A program made the translations under genes and the position numbers. From Citricoccus zhacaiensis (GTDB lineage: Bacteria; Actinomycetota; Actinomycetes; Actinomycetales; Micrococcaceae): 64,000 nt of DNA. The notes beneath the pieces were generated by a model that made no database searches, was not told the origin of the DNA, and worked only from the letters and a program-made list of their open reading frames with translations. This document shows, one piece after another, positions 8,037 through 18,100 of this stretch; position 1 is the first letter of the stretch; each line of letters starts with the position of its first letter. Location of the stretch: the NCBI RefSeq assembly GCF_014645315.1, contig NZ_BMLQ01000003.1:332930-396929 (forward strand), read 5' to 3'.

Positions 8037-9163
8037 TAGGCCGGGGCCAGCAGCTGCCGCCACCGCTCGTCGCCGAGTGACTGGGCGGCCTCCACGGGCC
8101 AATTGGGGTGGACCAGGGCGGCCCGGCCGATGTCGACGGCATCCGCCCGGCCCTCGGCGAGCACGGAGTCGGCGAGCTCGGGATCGGTGATCGCCCCGAC
8201 GGCCGAGACGAACAGGCGGCGGGAGGCGCCGTCGTCGGACAGCTGCATGCCCTGCCCCGCATCCAGGGTGAGGTCGGCGGTGCCGGCGAGGACGGCGTCG
8301 GCCAGGGGAACCTGATAGGCGGGGCCCTTGGGGCCCTGGTAGACGTCCCCGATGCCGCCGGAGGAGACATCCACCCAGTCCAGGCCCAGGCCTGTGAGTT
8401 CGCGGACGAGGCGGACCGTGTCCTGCTCGCCCCAACTGTCCTCGAGCCAGTCGGAGCCGGAGAGCCGGATGCCGAGGATCTTCTCCGCCGGCCATACCTC
8501 ACGGACCGCCTCCACGATCCGGCGGGCCAGGCGGGTGCGGTTCTCGAAGGAGCCGCCCCACTCATCGGTCCGGCGGTTGGTGACGGGGGACAGGAACTGG
8601 TGGATGAGGTAACCGTGGGCCCCGTGGATCTGCACGGCGGCGAACCCGGCCTCGTCCGCGCGGCGGGCGGACGCGGCGAAGGCCTCGATGACCTGCTCGA
8701 TCTCGGCACCGCTCAGCTCCCGGGTGGGGCCGACGGCGGAGACGGCCGGGACACCGGAGGGAGAGACGGTCTCCCAGCCGCCCTCGTCCAGCGGGATGCC
8801 CTCATCCGGGTAGCCCGGGTGGGCCGGCCAGGTGGAGGCCTTGGAGCCGGCATGGGCCAGCTGGATGGCCGGGACGGCGCCCTGGGAGCGGATGAAGTCG
8901 ACGATCGGCGCCCAAGCATCCCGTTGGACGTCGTTCCAGAGCCCGGTGTCCTGGTCCGAGATGCGTCCCTCGGGGAGCACCGAGGAGGCCTCGGCCACCA
9001 CCATCCCGAAACCACCGGTGGCGCGGGCACCCAGGTGCGCCAGATGCCAGGGCCCGGGGACGCCGTCCTTGGCGGTGACGTTGTACTGGCACATGGGAGG
9101 CAGGATCAGCCGGTTGCGCAGGGTGAGGCCGGACACGGTCACGGGATCGAAGAGAAGACTCAT
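7961..9163 (-). CDS. NADH:flavin oxidoreductase (old yellow enzyme, YqjM-like)
   Basis: A 400-residue TIM-barrel FMN enzyme that would reduce activated C=C bonds of enones or related electrophiles using NAD(P)H. Seen: the N-terminal LTLRNRLILPPMCQY (YqjM-type Cys/Tyr pair), the substrate-binding QIHGAHGYLIHQFLSP with the His-x-x-His-like pair, TNRRTDEWGGSFENR, and FMN phosphate-binding sequence near VGAITDPELAD. It is slightly longer than the roughly 340-370 typical for YqjM because of a C-terminal extension. ATG 9163 starts the family consensus exactly. It is divergent from the 102-residue gene at 9212, with 48 bases holding both promoters. Confidence 0.9.
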   Translation of the reverse strand: MSLLFDPVTVSGLTLRNRLILPPMCQYNVTAKDGVPGPWHLAHLGARATGGFGMVVAEASSVLPEGRISDQDTGLWNDVQRDAWAPIVDFIRSQGAVPAIQLAHAGSKASTWPAHPGYPDEGIPLDEGGWETVSPSGVPAVSAVGPTRELSGAEIEQVIEAFAASARRADEAGFAAVQIHGAHGYLIHQFLSPVTNRRTDEWGGSFENRTRLARRIVEAVREVWPAEKILGIRLSGSDWLEDSWGEQDTVRLVRELTGLGLDWVDVSSGGIGDVYQGPKGPAYQVPLADAVLAGTADLTLDAGQGMQLSDDGASRRLFVSAVGAITDPELADSVLAEGRADAVDIGRAALVHPNWPVEAAQSLGDERWRQLLAPAYHRGSWGRLSTPVRQRETAAAGVAG

Positions 9164-9211
9164 GTCAGGCACAACCACGGGGTGGTCCGGGAGTATTCCT
9201 AGACTGACCCC

Positions 9212-9520
9212 ATGCCGTCCTTCCGCGCCCGACTCCAGATCGGTGACCTGTTGCCCGGCCATGCCCCCGAAGAGGTGATGGACCGCGCCGAGACGGCCTT
9301 GGCCGCCACCCACAACGTGGAGGCCAAGGACCTGGAGGTCGTGGCACGCGTGCCGCGCATCGTCCTGCGGTTCACGGTCCCCGACTCCACCTGGGACTGG
9401 GAGAACCGGGCCGCCCTCGCCGCGGCCGGCCGGATGCGCGAGGGTGTCCGGGACGTGGCCACGACCGGTCGCCTGGACGTGCTCCGCCGGGACCGCGGGC
9501 GGTGGTCGCCGGTCGGCTAG
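9212..9520 (+). CDS. Small hypothetical protein
   Basis: A 102-residue soluble protein (begins MPSFRARLQIGDLLPGHAP, ends GRWSPVG) that I do not recognise. It shows a helix with DRAETALAATHNVEAKDLEV followed by a strand VPRIVLRFTVP, giving an alpha/beta look. TAGACT (9200-9205) lies six bases before the ATG, so the gene is probably transcribed as a leaderless message, which supports it being real. Its stop codon is built from the palindrome CTAG at 9517-9520, which also encodes the stop of the convergent gene on the other strand. Confidence 0.7.
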   Translation: MPSFRARLQIGDLLPGHAPEEVMDRAETALAATHNVEAKDLEVVARVPRIVLRFTVPDSTWDWENRAALAAAGRMREGVRDVATTGRLDVLRRDRGRWSPVG

Positions 9521-11286
9521 AACTCGTCGACCTCGTGGCCCAGGGCGGCCCGGTGCTCGGCATGGTTGATCCGGTAACGGCGGTTCTCGGTGGCCAGCAG
9601 CACCATGAAGAGGCCCATGGCGGCCACGATCGCGACCCAGACGGAGGGCATGGACCCCACGAGCCGGGGCACCAGGATCGAGGCCAGGCCCCAGGAGAGG
9701 CCCAGGGCGATGCTGATGCGGCCACGCTCGGTCATGGACATCATGGCGGTGCCCCAGACCACCACCACCAGGGTGAGCACGGTCCAGACCGGGCCGGGGA
9801 TCCAGAGCAGGTTGATTCCGAGGGACTGCAGCCAGACGGACGCATTCGTGGCGGCGAAGATCAGGGCCCATCCCGTGAACAGCCCGATCATGCCGTCCGT
9901 GATGGCCCGCTCCACGCGATTCCGCGCGGTGTAGAGGTTCAGCTGATGGACGCTGTCCACCAGGAGATAGCCCAGGGCCAGCCAGACGAACAGCTCCACT
10001 CCGAGCATGATCCCGGTCCGGGCGAGGACGAACCACGCCACTGTGCCCACCAGGGCCACTGCCACGCGCCAGCCGGTGGCGCGTTGCCGGTCCGCGGACG
10101 CCTGGCTCGGCAACCACTGGTGCACCGTGTAGATGCCCAGGGCCACCCACAGCACCGGCCAGATGAGCTGGTGCCAGAAGGCCATGGACAGCATGGAGAA
10201 GCCGCCGGCGAACCGTCCCTGATGCAGCTCGTGCAGCCACGGCCCGGTGGCGTCCTCGCCCAGGAAACCCAGGCCGTAGACGCCGCCGAGCACGAAGGCC
10301 AGGTAGGCCACGGTCACGGTGACCCGGCGGAGCAGGTCCAGCGGGGTCGGTGCCGGGTCCGGTTCCCGGGAGGGCAGGTTGTAGGGCGGGATGTAGCCGT
10401 GAGGAGCCGGCGCCGGCTCTGGCCCCGTGGCAGTGGCGACCGGCCGGGTACGCCGGACCGTGGAGGCCTCGATGGCCTGGGCCTTCTCCACGATCCGGTC
10501 GCGGTGACGCCATTCCGGCAACGAGGCCCGGGCCCGTTCCAGCAGTTGGGCATCGGTCAGGTTCTCGCCGCGCTCTTCCAGCATGGCACGCCGTTCCGCC
10601 GGGGGCACCCAGTCGGTCCCATCGGACTCGCGGGCCGCGACCTGGAGAGCCCACGTCTCGCGTTCGCGCTGGCGGGCCAGCCACTCCTCGTGCTCCTGGC
10701 GTTCCATCTCCCGGCGCAGGGCCTCTTCCTCGGCGCGCTGGAGTTCCAGCAGCCGTTCCTGCTCGAGGAGTGCCTCCTCCTCGGCCTGGCGTCTGGCCTC
10801 GAGTTCGGCCTCCTCGGCGGCGAGCCGTTCGGCCTCGAGTCGGTCTGCCTCGGCTTGCTCGGCGGCGCGCTGACGCTCGATCTCCGCCTGCCGTTCGGCG
10901 GCAGCCTTCTCCTCGGCGCGGCGTTGACGTTCCGCCTCGCGGTGGGCCTTCTGCCGTTCGTAGGCGGCCTTCATGGTGGTCGGCGACTCGTAGATGGACT
11001 GGGAGACCTTGTCCCAGTCGGGTTCACCGAGGGAATCGAGCCAGTCGTTGAAGGACTCGAGGGGGCCCTGCGTCTCGTGGGTGCTGGCGTGCCGCAAGCG
11101 CGGCTGGTCCGCGGCGGGCTTCCGAGAGGATTCCGTGCTGGCCTCAGTGGCGCTTTCAGCAGCACTGTCAGGGACGCGATCGGAGCGTGATCCGCCACCC
11201 GCTCCGGTGGCTGCCGGACCGGACGGCCTCTCCGCCGCGGCCTTCATCCGTTCCAGCGCAGCAGAGGACGACGACTCAGCGTTCAC
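9517..11286 (-). CDS. Coiled-coil plus multi-pass membrane protein, unknown function
   Basis: A 589-residue protein of unusual build. Residues 1-~75 are Ser/Ala/Gly-rich and probably disordered; ~75-115 contain a short Trp-rich conserved-looking stretch (PLESFNDWLDSLGEPDWDK); ~115-260 form a long, very highly charged Glu/Arg/Ala helix (many EAERQRRAEEK-type repeats) likely to be a coiled coil or single alpha helix; ~320-575 contain about eight transmembrane segments. It starts within the DedA stop codon (ATGA overlap 11283-11286), so it is translationally coupled to DedA and the pseudouridine synthase. I do not recognise the family. The layout suggests a membrane protein reaching into the cytoplasm, perhaps for scaffolding; that is inference. 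Confidence 0.75.
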   Translation of the reverse strand: MNAESSSSAALERMKAAAERPSGPAATGAGGGSRSDRVPDSAAESATEASTESSRKPAADQPRLRHASTHETQGPLESFNDWLDSLGEPDWDKVSQSIYESPTTMKAAYERQKAHREAERQRRAEEKAAAERQAEIERQRAAEQAEADRLEAERLAAEEAELEARRQAEEEALLEQERLLELQRAEEEALRREMERQEHEEWLARQRERETWALQVAARESDGTDWVPPAERRAMLEERGENLTDAQLLERARASLPEWRHRDRIVEKAQAIEASTVRRTRPVATATGPEPAPAPHGYIPPYNLPSREPDPAPTPLDLLRRVTVTVAYLAFVLGGVYGLGFLGEDATGPWLHELHQGRFAGGFSMLSMAFWHQLIWPVLWVALGIYTVHQWLPSQASADRQRATGWRVAVALVGTVAWFVLARTGIMLGVELFVWLALGYLLVDSVHQLNLYTARNRVERAITDGMIGLFTGWALIFAATNASVWLQSLGINLLWIPGPVWTVLTLVVVVWGTAMMSMTERGRISIALGLSWGLASILVPRLVGSMPSVWVAIVAAMGLFMVLLATENRRYRINHAEHRAALGHEVDEF

Positions 11287-11903
11287 CCATCACCTCTCCC
11301 CGAGCGCCGCCGGATGGCGACGATCCCCGCAATGATCAACCCTGCAAGGGTACCCAATCCCATGCCCACCACGGCGCTGGCCCAGAACGGCAGGCCTGTC
11401 GCGCTGCCGGTGAACCAGCCGAGACCCACCATGTAGACGGACCACACAACAGAACCGATACCTGACAGGGCCAGGAACGGGCCCCAGGGGATGCCGGCGA
11501 TCCCGGCGGCGGCCATGGACGCCGTCCGGCCGCCCGACACGAAGCGCAACACGAACAGGGAGGCATACCCCGGCGCCGGGCCGGCCTTGTCCAGCAGCCT
11601 CAGGATCCCCCGGTGGATGCGCTGGCCCCACGAGGCGCGGTCGAGCAGCCCGGTCAACTGGAACCGGAACAGGGCGTACAGCCCGATGTCCCCGGCCCAG
11701 CACCCCAGCCACGCTGCCAGCACGGAGGGGACCAGAGCCACGCTGCCCAGCTGGGACATGGCCCCCGAGCCGATGACGAACAGTTCGCTCGGCACGGGCG
11801 GCACGGGCGCATCGACGGCCACCAGGACCGCGGTCAGGAGGTGGAACCACCCGCCCAGCGACTCGACCCAGGCGGTGTCCAAGCCCGCCTGCAGGTCCGT
11901 CAC
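11283..11903 (-). CDS. DedA-family membrane protein
   Basis: A 206-residue polytopic membrane protein of the DedA/SNARE-associated family, members of which act as lipid (undecaprenyl phosphate or phospholipid) flippases and help maintain proton-motive force. Seen: the re-entrant PPVPSELFVIGSGAMSQ segment with an acidic residue, GCWAGDIGLYALFRF, and the FVSGGRTASMAAAGIAG segment containing the conserved Arg and Gly residues. It starts at GTG 11901-11903 inside the pseudouridine synthase stop (GTGA overlap) and its own stop overlaps the next gene's ATG, so three genes are coupled. Cytoplasmic membrane location is clear; the transported lipid is not. Confidence 0.88.
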   Translation of the reverse strand: MTDLQAGLDTAWVESLGGWFHLLTAVLVAVDAPVPPVPSELFVIGSGAMSQLGSVALVPSVLAAWLGCWAGDIGLYALFRFQLTGLLDRASWGQRIHRGILRLLDKAGPAPGYASLFVLRFVSGGRTASMAAAGIAGIPWGPFLALSGIGSVVWSVYMVGLGWFTGSATGLPFWASAVVGMGLGTLAGLIIAGIVAIRRRSGRGDG

Positions 11904-12919
11904 GCTCCCGGCTCCGGGCGTTCGGCCAGCGCCAGCCGGGAGCTGAACTGCCGTGGGGCACCGGTCAGCGGATCCGTGAACCCGATCGTGTGGGCCAGCA
12001 GCTGCAACGGCCGGTCGTAGTCGTCCGGGGCAGCGTCCAGCAGGACCGGATAGAAGGGGTCGTTGAGAATCCCCAGCCCGAGGGCGGCCAGGTGCACGCG
12101 CAGCTGATGGGTGCGTCCGGTCCGCGGATGCAGGCGGACGTGGGCGACGCCGGCCCCGGCCCAGGTGCCCGCGGAGACCCCGGTACCGATCAGCTCGATC
12201 CGGGTCTGGGCATTGGCCCCCACGGTCGGCCGGTTCGTCTTCCGGCCCGGTCGGGTGGCCTGGCCCAGGCAGCGGCCCGAGTCCCGGGGGCCGTAGTCCA
12301 GCGTGCGGGCGGTGAGCACACCCTTCACCTTGTCCATCCGGTTGCGGTAGGTCAGCGGGAACCGGCCGGCAGCGCCGCCGTCGGGAAGCGCCGAGACGGC
12401 CTCGTAGACCTTCCAGATCTGGCGCCGTTCGAAGAGCACCTGGTAGGCGCCCCGGGTGTCCGGATTGGTGGAGAACATCACCACGCCGGCGGTCGCCCGG
12501 TCGAGGCGGTGCATGGGCACGAGATGGTCCAGCCCGAGCTGGTTGCGCAGCCGCACCAGTGCCGATTCCTGCACGAAGCGTCCCCCCGGTGTGGTCGGCA
12601 GGAAATGCGGCTTGTCCGCCACCACCAGGTGCTCGTCCTGATGGAGCACCGTGATGGGGAAGGGGATGGGCGCCTCCTGCGGAACACTGCGGTAGTACCA
12701 GACGAAGTCGTGGGCGCTCAGGGGGGTGTGTTCGGTGACCGCGGTGCCGTCGGCGGCGCGGACCTCGCCGGTGCGGAAGCGTTCGACGATCCCCACCGGG
12801 TCCACATGGCCCCACCGGTGCAAAACGTAGGCCAGGATGGTGTCCCAACCGCTGTCCGGGACGGTGAGGCGGGTGGCGTTCACGCCGTCACGGACGGGCA
12901 GGGGCGGTTGCTGGGACAC
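11900..12919 (-). CDS. RluA-family RNA pseudouridine synthase
   Basis: A 339-residue pseudouridine synthase that would isomerise uridine in rRNA or tRNA. The catalytic Asp motif PMHRLDRATAGVVMFST is present, followed by VRLHPRTGRTHQLRVHLAALG, typical of the RluA group. The N-terminal ~90 residues are a divergent S4-like region, as in the RluA/TruC-type proteins of actinobacteria. Target uridine unknown. GTG 12917-12919 is preceded six bases upstream by AAGACT, a weak leaderless-type -10 element. It is the first gene of an overlapping three-gene run ending with the coiled-coil membrane protein. Confidence 0.9.
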   Translation of the reverse strand: MSQQPPLPVRDGVNATRLTVPDSGWDTILAYVLHRWGHVDPVGIVERFRTGEVRAADGTAVTEHTPLSAHDFVWYYRSVPQEAPIPFPITVLHQDEHLVVADKPHFLPTTPGGRFVQESALVRLRNQLGLDHLVPMHRLDRATAGVVMFSTNPDTRGAYQVLFERRQIWKVYEAVSALPDGGAAGRFPLTYRNRMDKVKGVLTARTLDYGPRDSGRCLGQATRPGRKTNRPTVGANAQTRIELIGTGVSAGTWAGAGVAHVRLHPRTGRTHQLRVHLAALGLGILNDPFYPVLLDAAPDDYDRPLQLLAHTIGFTDPLTGAPRQFSSRLALAERPEPGA

Positions 12920-12973
12920 GGCCCCAGTCTTCCAGACCCGCAGCGCCGCCTTCTACGCCGCCGTCACTCGCGG

Positions 12974-14164
12974 TCAGTCACCGGTGGTCTCGTCCGCGCT
13001 GGCGGGCCCGCGGTTCTCCGGCACGAGGACGGTGATGTTGCCGGGCCCGGGCTTCGTCCGGCCGGAGCGACCGGTGGGGATCTCCGCGCCGACGTCCGCG
13101 ATGACCGACTCCAGCTCGGCCCCCGCCGGGACCACGCAGTCGCCGAGCAGGACCGACCGGGACACCCGGGCGCCGGCTTCCACCACCACGCCGGGACCGA
13201 CGATGCTGTGCTCGACCTCGCCCCTGATCCGGCAGCCGGCCGTCACGAGGGACGCGGACACCGTGGCCCGGGTGTCGATCCAGGCCGGAGGGGCATGCTT
13301 CGGGTTCGTGATCAGGGGCCAGCCGGGCCGGTCCAGGTCCAGGCCGGTGCCGTCCAGCAGTTCCATGTGCGCCTTGAAGTAGGCCTCCACGGTGCCGACG
13401 TCCCGCCAGTACCCGTCCAGCCGGTAGGCGTGCGTTCTCCGGTGACCCACGAAGGCCGGGACGATCGACTCCCCGTAGTCGCCCAGGGAGTCACCGTCCG
13501 CGTCCCCGCGCTCCGCCGTGAGCCGGCGGGTCACCTGCCCGAGTGCGGCCACGTCGTAGATGAAGATCTCCGTGGCCACCACGCTGCCCTCCGGATCCTC
13601 GGGCTTGTGGTCGTAACGGGTGACCGTGTGGTCCGCGTCCACCTGCACCACCCCGAAGCGGGAGGGGTCCTCGTCCGTCTGCGTGGTCACCACGGTCAGC
13701 TCGGATCCCCGGGCGCGGTGCTGCTCCAGCGCCGGCCGCAGGTCGAACTGGTACAGGTGGTCGGCGCTGAGCACCACCACGGTGTCCGCGCCGAAGGACT
13801 CCAGCAGGGGCACCTGCTGGTGCAGGGCGTGCCCGTTGCCGGCGGCGAAGCCCTCCTCGGTGCGCCCCTCGGCCGGGGGCAGCAGACGCAGGCCATGACG
13901 GGTGCCGTCCAGGTCCCACGGCCGGCCACCGGCCAGGTGCTGGTTGAGGGTGAAGGGCCGGTACTGCTCCACGATCCACACGTCCTTCAGACCCGAGTTG
14001 GCCAGGTTGGACAGGACCACGTCGATGAGCCGGTACTGCCCGGCCACCGGGACGGCCGGTTTGGATCGGGCATCGGTCAGCGGGGACAGCCGGCTGCCCT
14101 GGCCTCCGGCCAGGACGAGGGCCACGGTGGAATGGGCACGGTCCTGCGGGAACGGATCGGCCAT
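12974..14164 (-). CDS. glgC: Glucose-1-phosphate adenylyltransferase-like protein
   Basis: A 396-residue nucleotidyltransferase with a C-terminal left-handed beta helix. It would make ADP-glucose from ATP and glucose-1-phosphate for glycogen or alpha-glucan synthesis. Seen: the pyrophosphorylase signature LVLAGGQGSRLSPLTDARSK, KPAVPVAGQYRLIDVVLSN, VVVLSADHLYQFD with the metal-binding Asp, YWRDVGTVEAYF, and hexapeptide-type repeats from about residue 300. Strong GAGGAGG before the ATG sets the start. In actinobacteria glgC usually stands beside glgA, but no glgA is visible here, so the assignment to glycogen synthesis is from family rather than context. Confidence 0.88.
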   Translation of the reverse strand: MADPFPQDRAHSTVALVLAGGQGSRLSPLTDARSKPAVPVAGQYRLIDVVLSNLANSGLKDVWIVEQYRPFTLNQHLAGGRPWDLDGTRHGLRLLPPAEGRTEEGFAAGNGHALHQQVPLLESFGADTVVVLSADHLYQFDLRPALEQHRARGSELTVVTTQTDEDPSRFGVVQVDADHTVTRYDHKPEDPEGSVVATEIFIYDVAALGQVTRRLTAERGDADGDSLGDYGESIVPAFVGHRRTHAYRLDGYWRDVGTVEAYFKAHMELLDGTGLDLDRPGWPLITNPKHAPPAWIDTRATVSASLVTAGCRIRGEVEHSIVGPGVVVEAGARVSRSVLLGDCVVPAGAELESVIADVGAEIPTGRSGRTKPGPGNITVLVPENRGPASADETTGD

Positions 14165-14216
14165 CTGAGCCTCCTCGGGATCTGACGCCCCGGCCGCAGC
14201 TGATCGTCTGCGCGGG

Positions 14217-15134
14217 TCACTGCTGGCAACGCCTACACCAGTACAGCGTACGTGCCTCCCCGGAGGTATCCCCGAAGGCCTCCATGCTCACCGGCCCGCC
14301 GCAGCGCAGACAGCTCTCCCGCTGGCGGCCGTAGACCCAGTATGGCGGCGTGCTCCGCCGTTCCGGCCGGGCCGTGGGGAGCGTGACGCGCACGCCGTAG
14401 GGGGCGCCGTCGTCGGGCACCACGCTCGTGGTGGTGCGCCGGGGTGCCGGTCGGCCGGGCAGGGCCGGAGCCGTGTTGGCACGCATCAGGTCCCGGGCCA
14501 GGTCCACCAGGCCCGGCAGGTCTGGGACGGAGGAGACCGGCCGGTGCGGGTCCAGCCTGGCCAGCAGGAGGGCCTCGCAGCGGTAGATGTTGCCGATGCC
14601 GGAGAGCAGCCGTTGGTCCAGCAGGGCCAGTCCGATGGGCCGATCCGGGTCCGCGAGCAGCCGCCGGACCGCTTCCGCCCTCAGCTCGCCGGCGCGGTCA
14701 GGAGCTTCCCACTCCGGGTCCAGCAGGTCGGGACCGAGGAAGCCCAGCCGCTCCGGGACCTCAGCGGTGGGCAGGACTTCGAGCAGCCCCAGTTGGAACC
14801 CGACCACCTGGTGACGGGCCGTCTCCAGCACGCACCGGGCCTGCCAGCCGGGATGCCGCCAGCGCGGCGTGACCGGGGATCCGGCGCCGTCCACCCGGGT
14901 GTATGTCTCCCAGCGGCCCTCCATCTTGAGGTGGGAGAGCACGGTCAGTCCCTCGGCGGCGTCGACCTCGAGCAGGAGGTACTTGGCCCGGGGCCGGACC
15001 GAAAGCACCGTCGTCCCCGCAAGGTCCAGGGTGGCCAACCGGGGGACGCGGAAGTCGGTGCGGACTAGTTCCTGGCCTTCCAGCACCGGCCGCAGCCGGT
15101 CGGCCAGTCGGACGAGGGAGTCACCTTCGGGCAT
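14217..15134 (-). CDS. Fpg/Nei-family DNA glycosylase (Nei2-like)
   Basis: A 305-residue bifunctional DNA glycosylase/AP lyase for oxidised bases. The N-terminal catalytic residues are in MPEGDSLVR (Pro2, Glu3); LSHLKMEGRWE carries the conserved lysine of the beta-hairpin loop; the H2TH region is LLDQRLLSGIGNIYRCEAL; the zinc finger is CLRCGG...WCRRCQQ (two CxxC pairs). It starts three bases after the lhr stop and must share its transcript. The same lhr-nei order is known in mycobacteria, supporting a joint role in repair of oxidative DNA damage. Confidence 0.93.
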   Translation of the reverse strand: MPEGDSLVRLADRLRPVLEGQELVRTDFRVPRLATLDLAGTTVLSVRPRAKYLLLEVDAAEGLTVLSHLKMEGRWETYTRVDGAGSPVTPRWRHPGWQARCVLETARHQVVGFQLGLLEVLPTAEVPERLGFLGPDLLDPEWEAPDRAGELRAEAVRRLLADPDRPIGLALLDQRLLSGIGNIYRCEALLLARLDPHRPVSSVPDLPGLVDLARDLMRANTAPALPGRPAPRRTTTSVVPDDGAPYGVRVTLPTARPERRSTPPYWVYGRQRESCLRCGGPVSMEAFGDTSGEARTLYWCRRCQQ

Positions 15135-15137
15135 GGC

Positions 15138-18100
15138 TCACGACCTGAACCTCAGCCCGGACGGGGACGAGTAGAACCCTGCCTCGGCCAGTGCCGTGGC
15201 CAGGGCGGTGCCCGTGATGGCTAGGCCGTTGACCTTCTCCAGGGACATCTTCTCCACCCGCGCGGTCCGCAGGGCCCATGCCAACGCCGTGGCCATCGCG
15301 CCGAGGGCCGGGGGGTCGTCCGAGAACAGCAGCAGGGTGCGCCCGCCCCGTTCGACGTACAGGGCCAGTTCACCGGCTACGAGGACGACGACGGCGCCCG
15401 CCTTCCGCCCGGGCCGTTGCCCGGTCGGCCGCACGCCGTCCGGGCCGGCAGGAAGTTCCGGCCAGGGCAGGGCCGCGCCGTAGGGGTTGGCGGGGTCGGT
15501 GGCCGCCAACGCGATGGCGTGCGGCGCGGGCTCTGCGCGGTGATCCTGCCAGGGCGACGGTGCCCCGGCGTGCTGGGGGGACGGCACGTCCTGCTGGGCG
15601 AACCCGCGCAGCCGGTCCACGGTGGCCCCCGTGGAGAACTGGGCGGCGCCGAGGTGCTCCACGTAGTAGCCGCGGCGGACCTGCCCGGCCTCCTCCATCC
15701 GGCTCAGCAGCCGGTACTGGGTGGCGAAGCCGCCGGTGACCTCCTCTGCCATCACGGAGCCGCGGGTGATGACGCCATAGCGGTCCAGCAGGTATTCGGC
15801 GGTGGCGTGCGCCCGGACGGTCGCATCAGCCGAGGGCTCGGGCAGCAGGGACCAGCGGCCGGCGGCCCGGGCCACGTCCATCGGCCCCAGGTCCGCGGGC
15901 AGGCCACCGGCCGGACGCAACAGGGCATCCGTCCGTCCCGCTTCGGCGCCAAGACTGCCGGAGGCCTCCTCCAGCCGCTTCAGCCGAGACAGTCTCGCGC
16001 CGCGGCCGGGTCGTGCCGGCCTCGCCCGCGGCGACCGCGATCTGGACTTGTGCGCGGTGCGGCCCTGACCCAGCAGCCCGCGGATCGGGGCGAAGGTGTC
16101 GTTGCCCACGAGCCCGGCCCAGACCAGGTCCCAGAGGGCGCGGAGGAGCTCCCCGGAGGAGGCCCGCGGCGCCGGCTCGTCGCGCGTGACCTCCGTGACC
16201 TCCGCGGCAGCGAGGACGGTGCGCGCCCGCTCGGCGAGCTGGCCGAAGAACCAGGCGCCGCCGCCGTCGAGCACGTCCAGCAGGGCCCGGTGTGCGGGAC
16301 CGAGTTCGACGCCCTCGGTCCGGGCCAGGGACAGGTCCGCGGACTCGGCACTGTGGAAGGCGACCCAGCCGTCATTGCCACTGGCGGCGGCCGTGCCGGA
16401 CCAGAGGAACTCGCCACTGGCCAGCAACTCGTCCAGGAGAGCCGGCGTGTAGTCGCGGACGCGGGAGGGCAGGACGTGGCTCTCCCACCCGCTGGCGGGC
16501 ACGGGGACGCCGGAGAGCTGGTCGAGCACGGTGGCCACCCCGTCGATCCCGGACAGCGTGGCCGGGGAGCCGCCGCCGGAAGCCGGGGACAGGTGCTGCC
16601 AGTCGGCGAGGAATCGGGCATAGGCGGACTGCTCGACCGGTTCCACCTCCGCCCGCAGCGCCGCCAGGGACCGCCGTCGGATGCGCCGCAACACCTCGAC
16701 CTCGCACCACTCGGTCTCGTGCGGGCCGGCGGGCCGGGAGTCGTCCCCGTCAGCACCGTGGCCGGCCGTGGGGCGGAACTGCCCCTCGGTCACGCGGTGC
16801 TCGGCGGAGAGCCGCTGCAGGACCTGGAGCACGACGGCGGCGCCCAGCCCCAGCGCCCTCCCGGCCTCGGCGGCGGTGAAGGGCCCGTGGGTCCGCGCAT
16901 AGCGGGAGACGAGGTCACCGAGCGGATCCTCGACGGGCTCGATGAAGGCCACGGGAAGGCCCATGGGCAGGGCGACACCGAGGGCATCGCGCAACCGGGC
17001 CGCGTCCTCCACGGCGGCATACCGGGTCTCGCCGTTGATCCTGACCCGCAGGGCCCGGTTCGCGGTGACGAGCTGGTCCAGCAATCCGATCGCCTCTGTG
17101 TGCTCGTGCGTCTCCTCGGCGGGACGTAAACGGGCTGCGGCACCCTCGGCGGTCAGGGGACCGAGCAGCCGGAGGAGGTCCGCGAGCCCCTCGGCGCCCT
17201 TGACCCGGCGGTCCGGGGAGAGCCGTTGCAGGTCCGCCTCCACCGTGGCCATGACGTCCGGATCCAGGAGGTCACGCAACTCGGCGCGCCCCAGCAGCTC
17301 GTTGAGCAGGCCGGGGTCCAGGGACAGGGCGGCAGCCCGGCGTTCGGCCAGTGGGGAGTCGCCCTCGTAGATGAACTGGGCCACGTAGCCGAACAGCAGC
17401 GACTGGGCGAAGGGTGAAGGGGTCTGCGTGGTGGTCTCCACCAGCCGCAGCGACTTCGCCTCGATCCGGGTCGCGAGGTCCTTGAGGGCCGGGAGGTCGT
17501 AGACGTCCTGGAGGCATTCGCGGACCGTCTCGAGGATGATCGGGAACTGCGGGTACTTCCGCGCGACCTCCAGCAACTGGGCCGAGCGCTGGCGCTGTTG
17601 CCACAGCGGGGAGCGTTTGCCGGGATCCCGGCGGGGGAGCAGCAGCGCCCGGGCGGCGTTCTCCCGGAACCGGGCGGCGAACAGGGCCGAACCGCCCACC
17701 TCGGCGGTGACGAGTTCCTCGAGTTCCTCCGCCGTGAAGAGGAACAGGTCCGCTCCGGGGGGCTCGTCCTCCATCATCGGCACCCGCAGGACGATGCCGT
17801 CGTCGGCGGCCATCGCCGAGCCGTCCATGCCGTACCGCGCATGCAGCCGGGCGCCGACGGCCAGCGCCCACGGCGCGTGCACCGGCATCCCGAAGGGCGA
17901 GTGCAGCACCACGCGCCAGTCTCCGAGCTCGTCATGGAACCGCTCCACCACGAGGGTCTTCTCCGTGGGCAGCTGCCCGGTGGCCTCCCGCTGCTCGGTC
18001 AGGTACGCGCTCAGGTTGTCCTGGGCCCACTCGTCCAGTCCGGCCGCCGCCAGGCGCTCGGCCATCGGGTTACCGACGCCGGCCTGGTCCCCGCCCAGCC

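Noticed and set aside
15417..17129. 570-codon plus-strand frame opposite lhr
   Set aside because: Shadow of the Lhr C-terminal region; no promoter or ribosome binding site and Gly/Arg-rich content.
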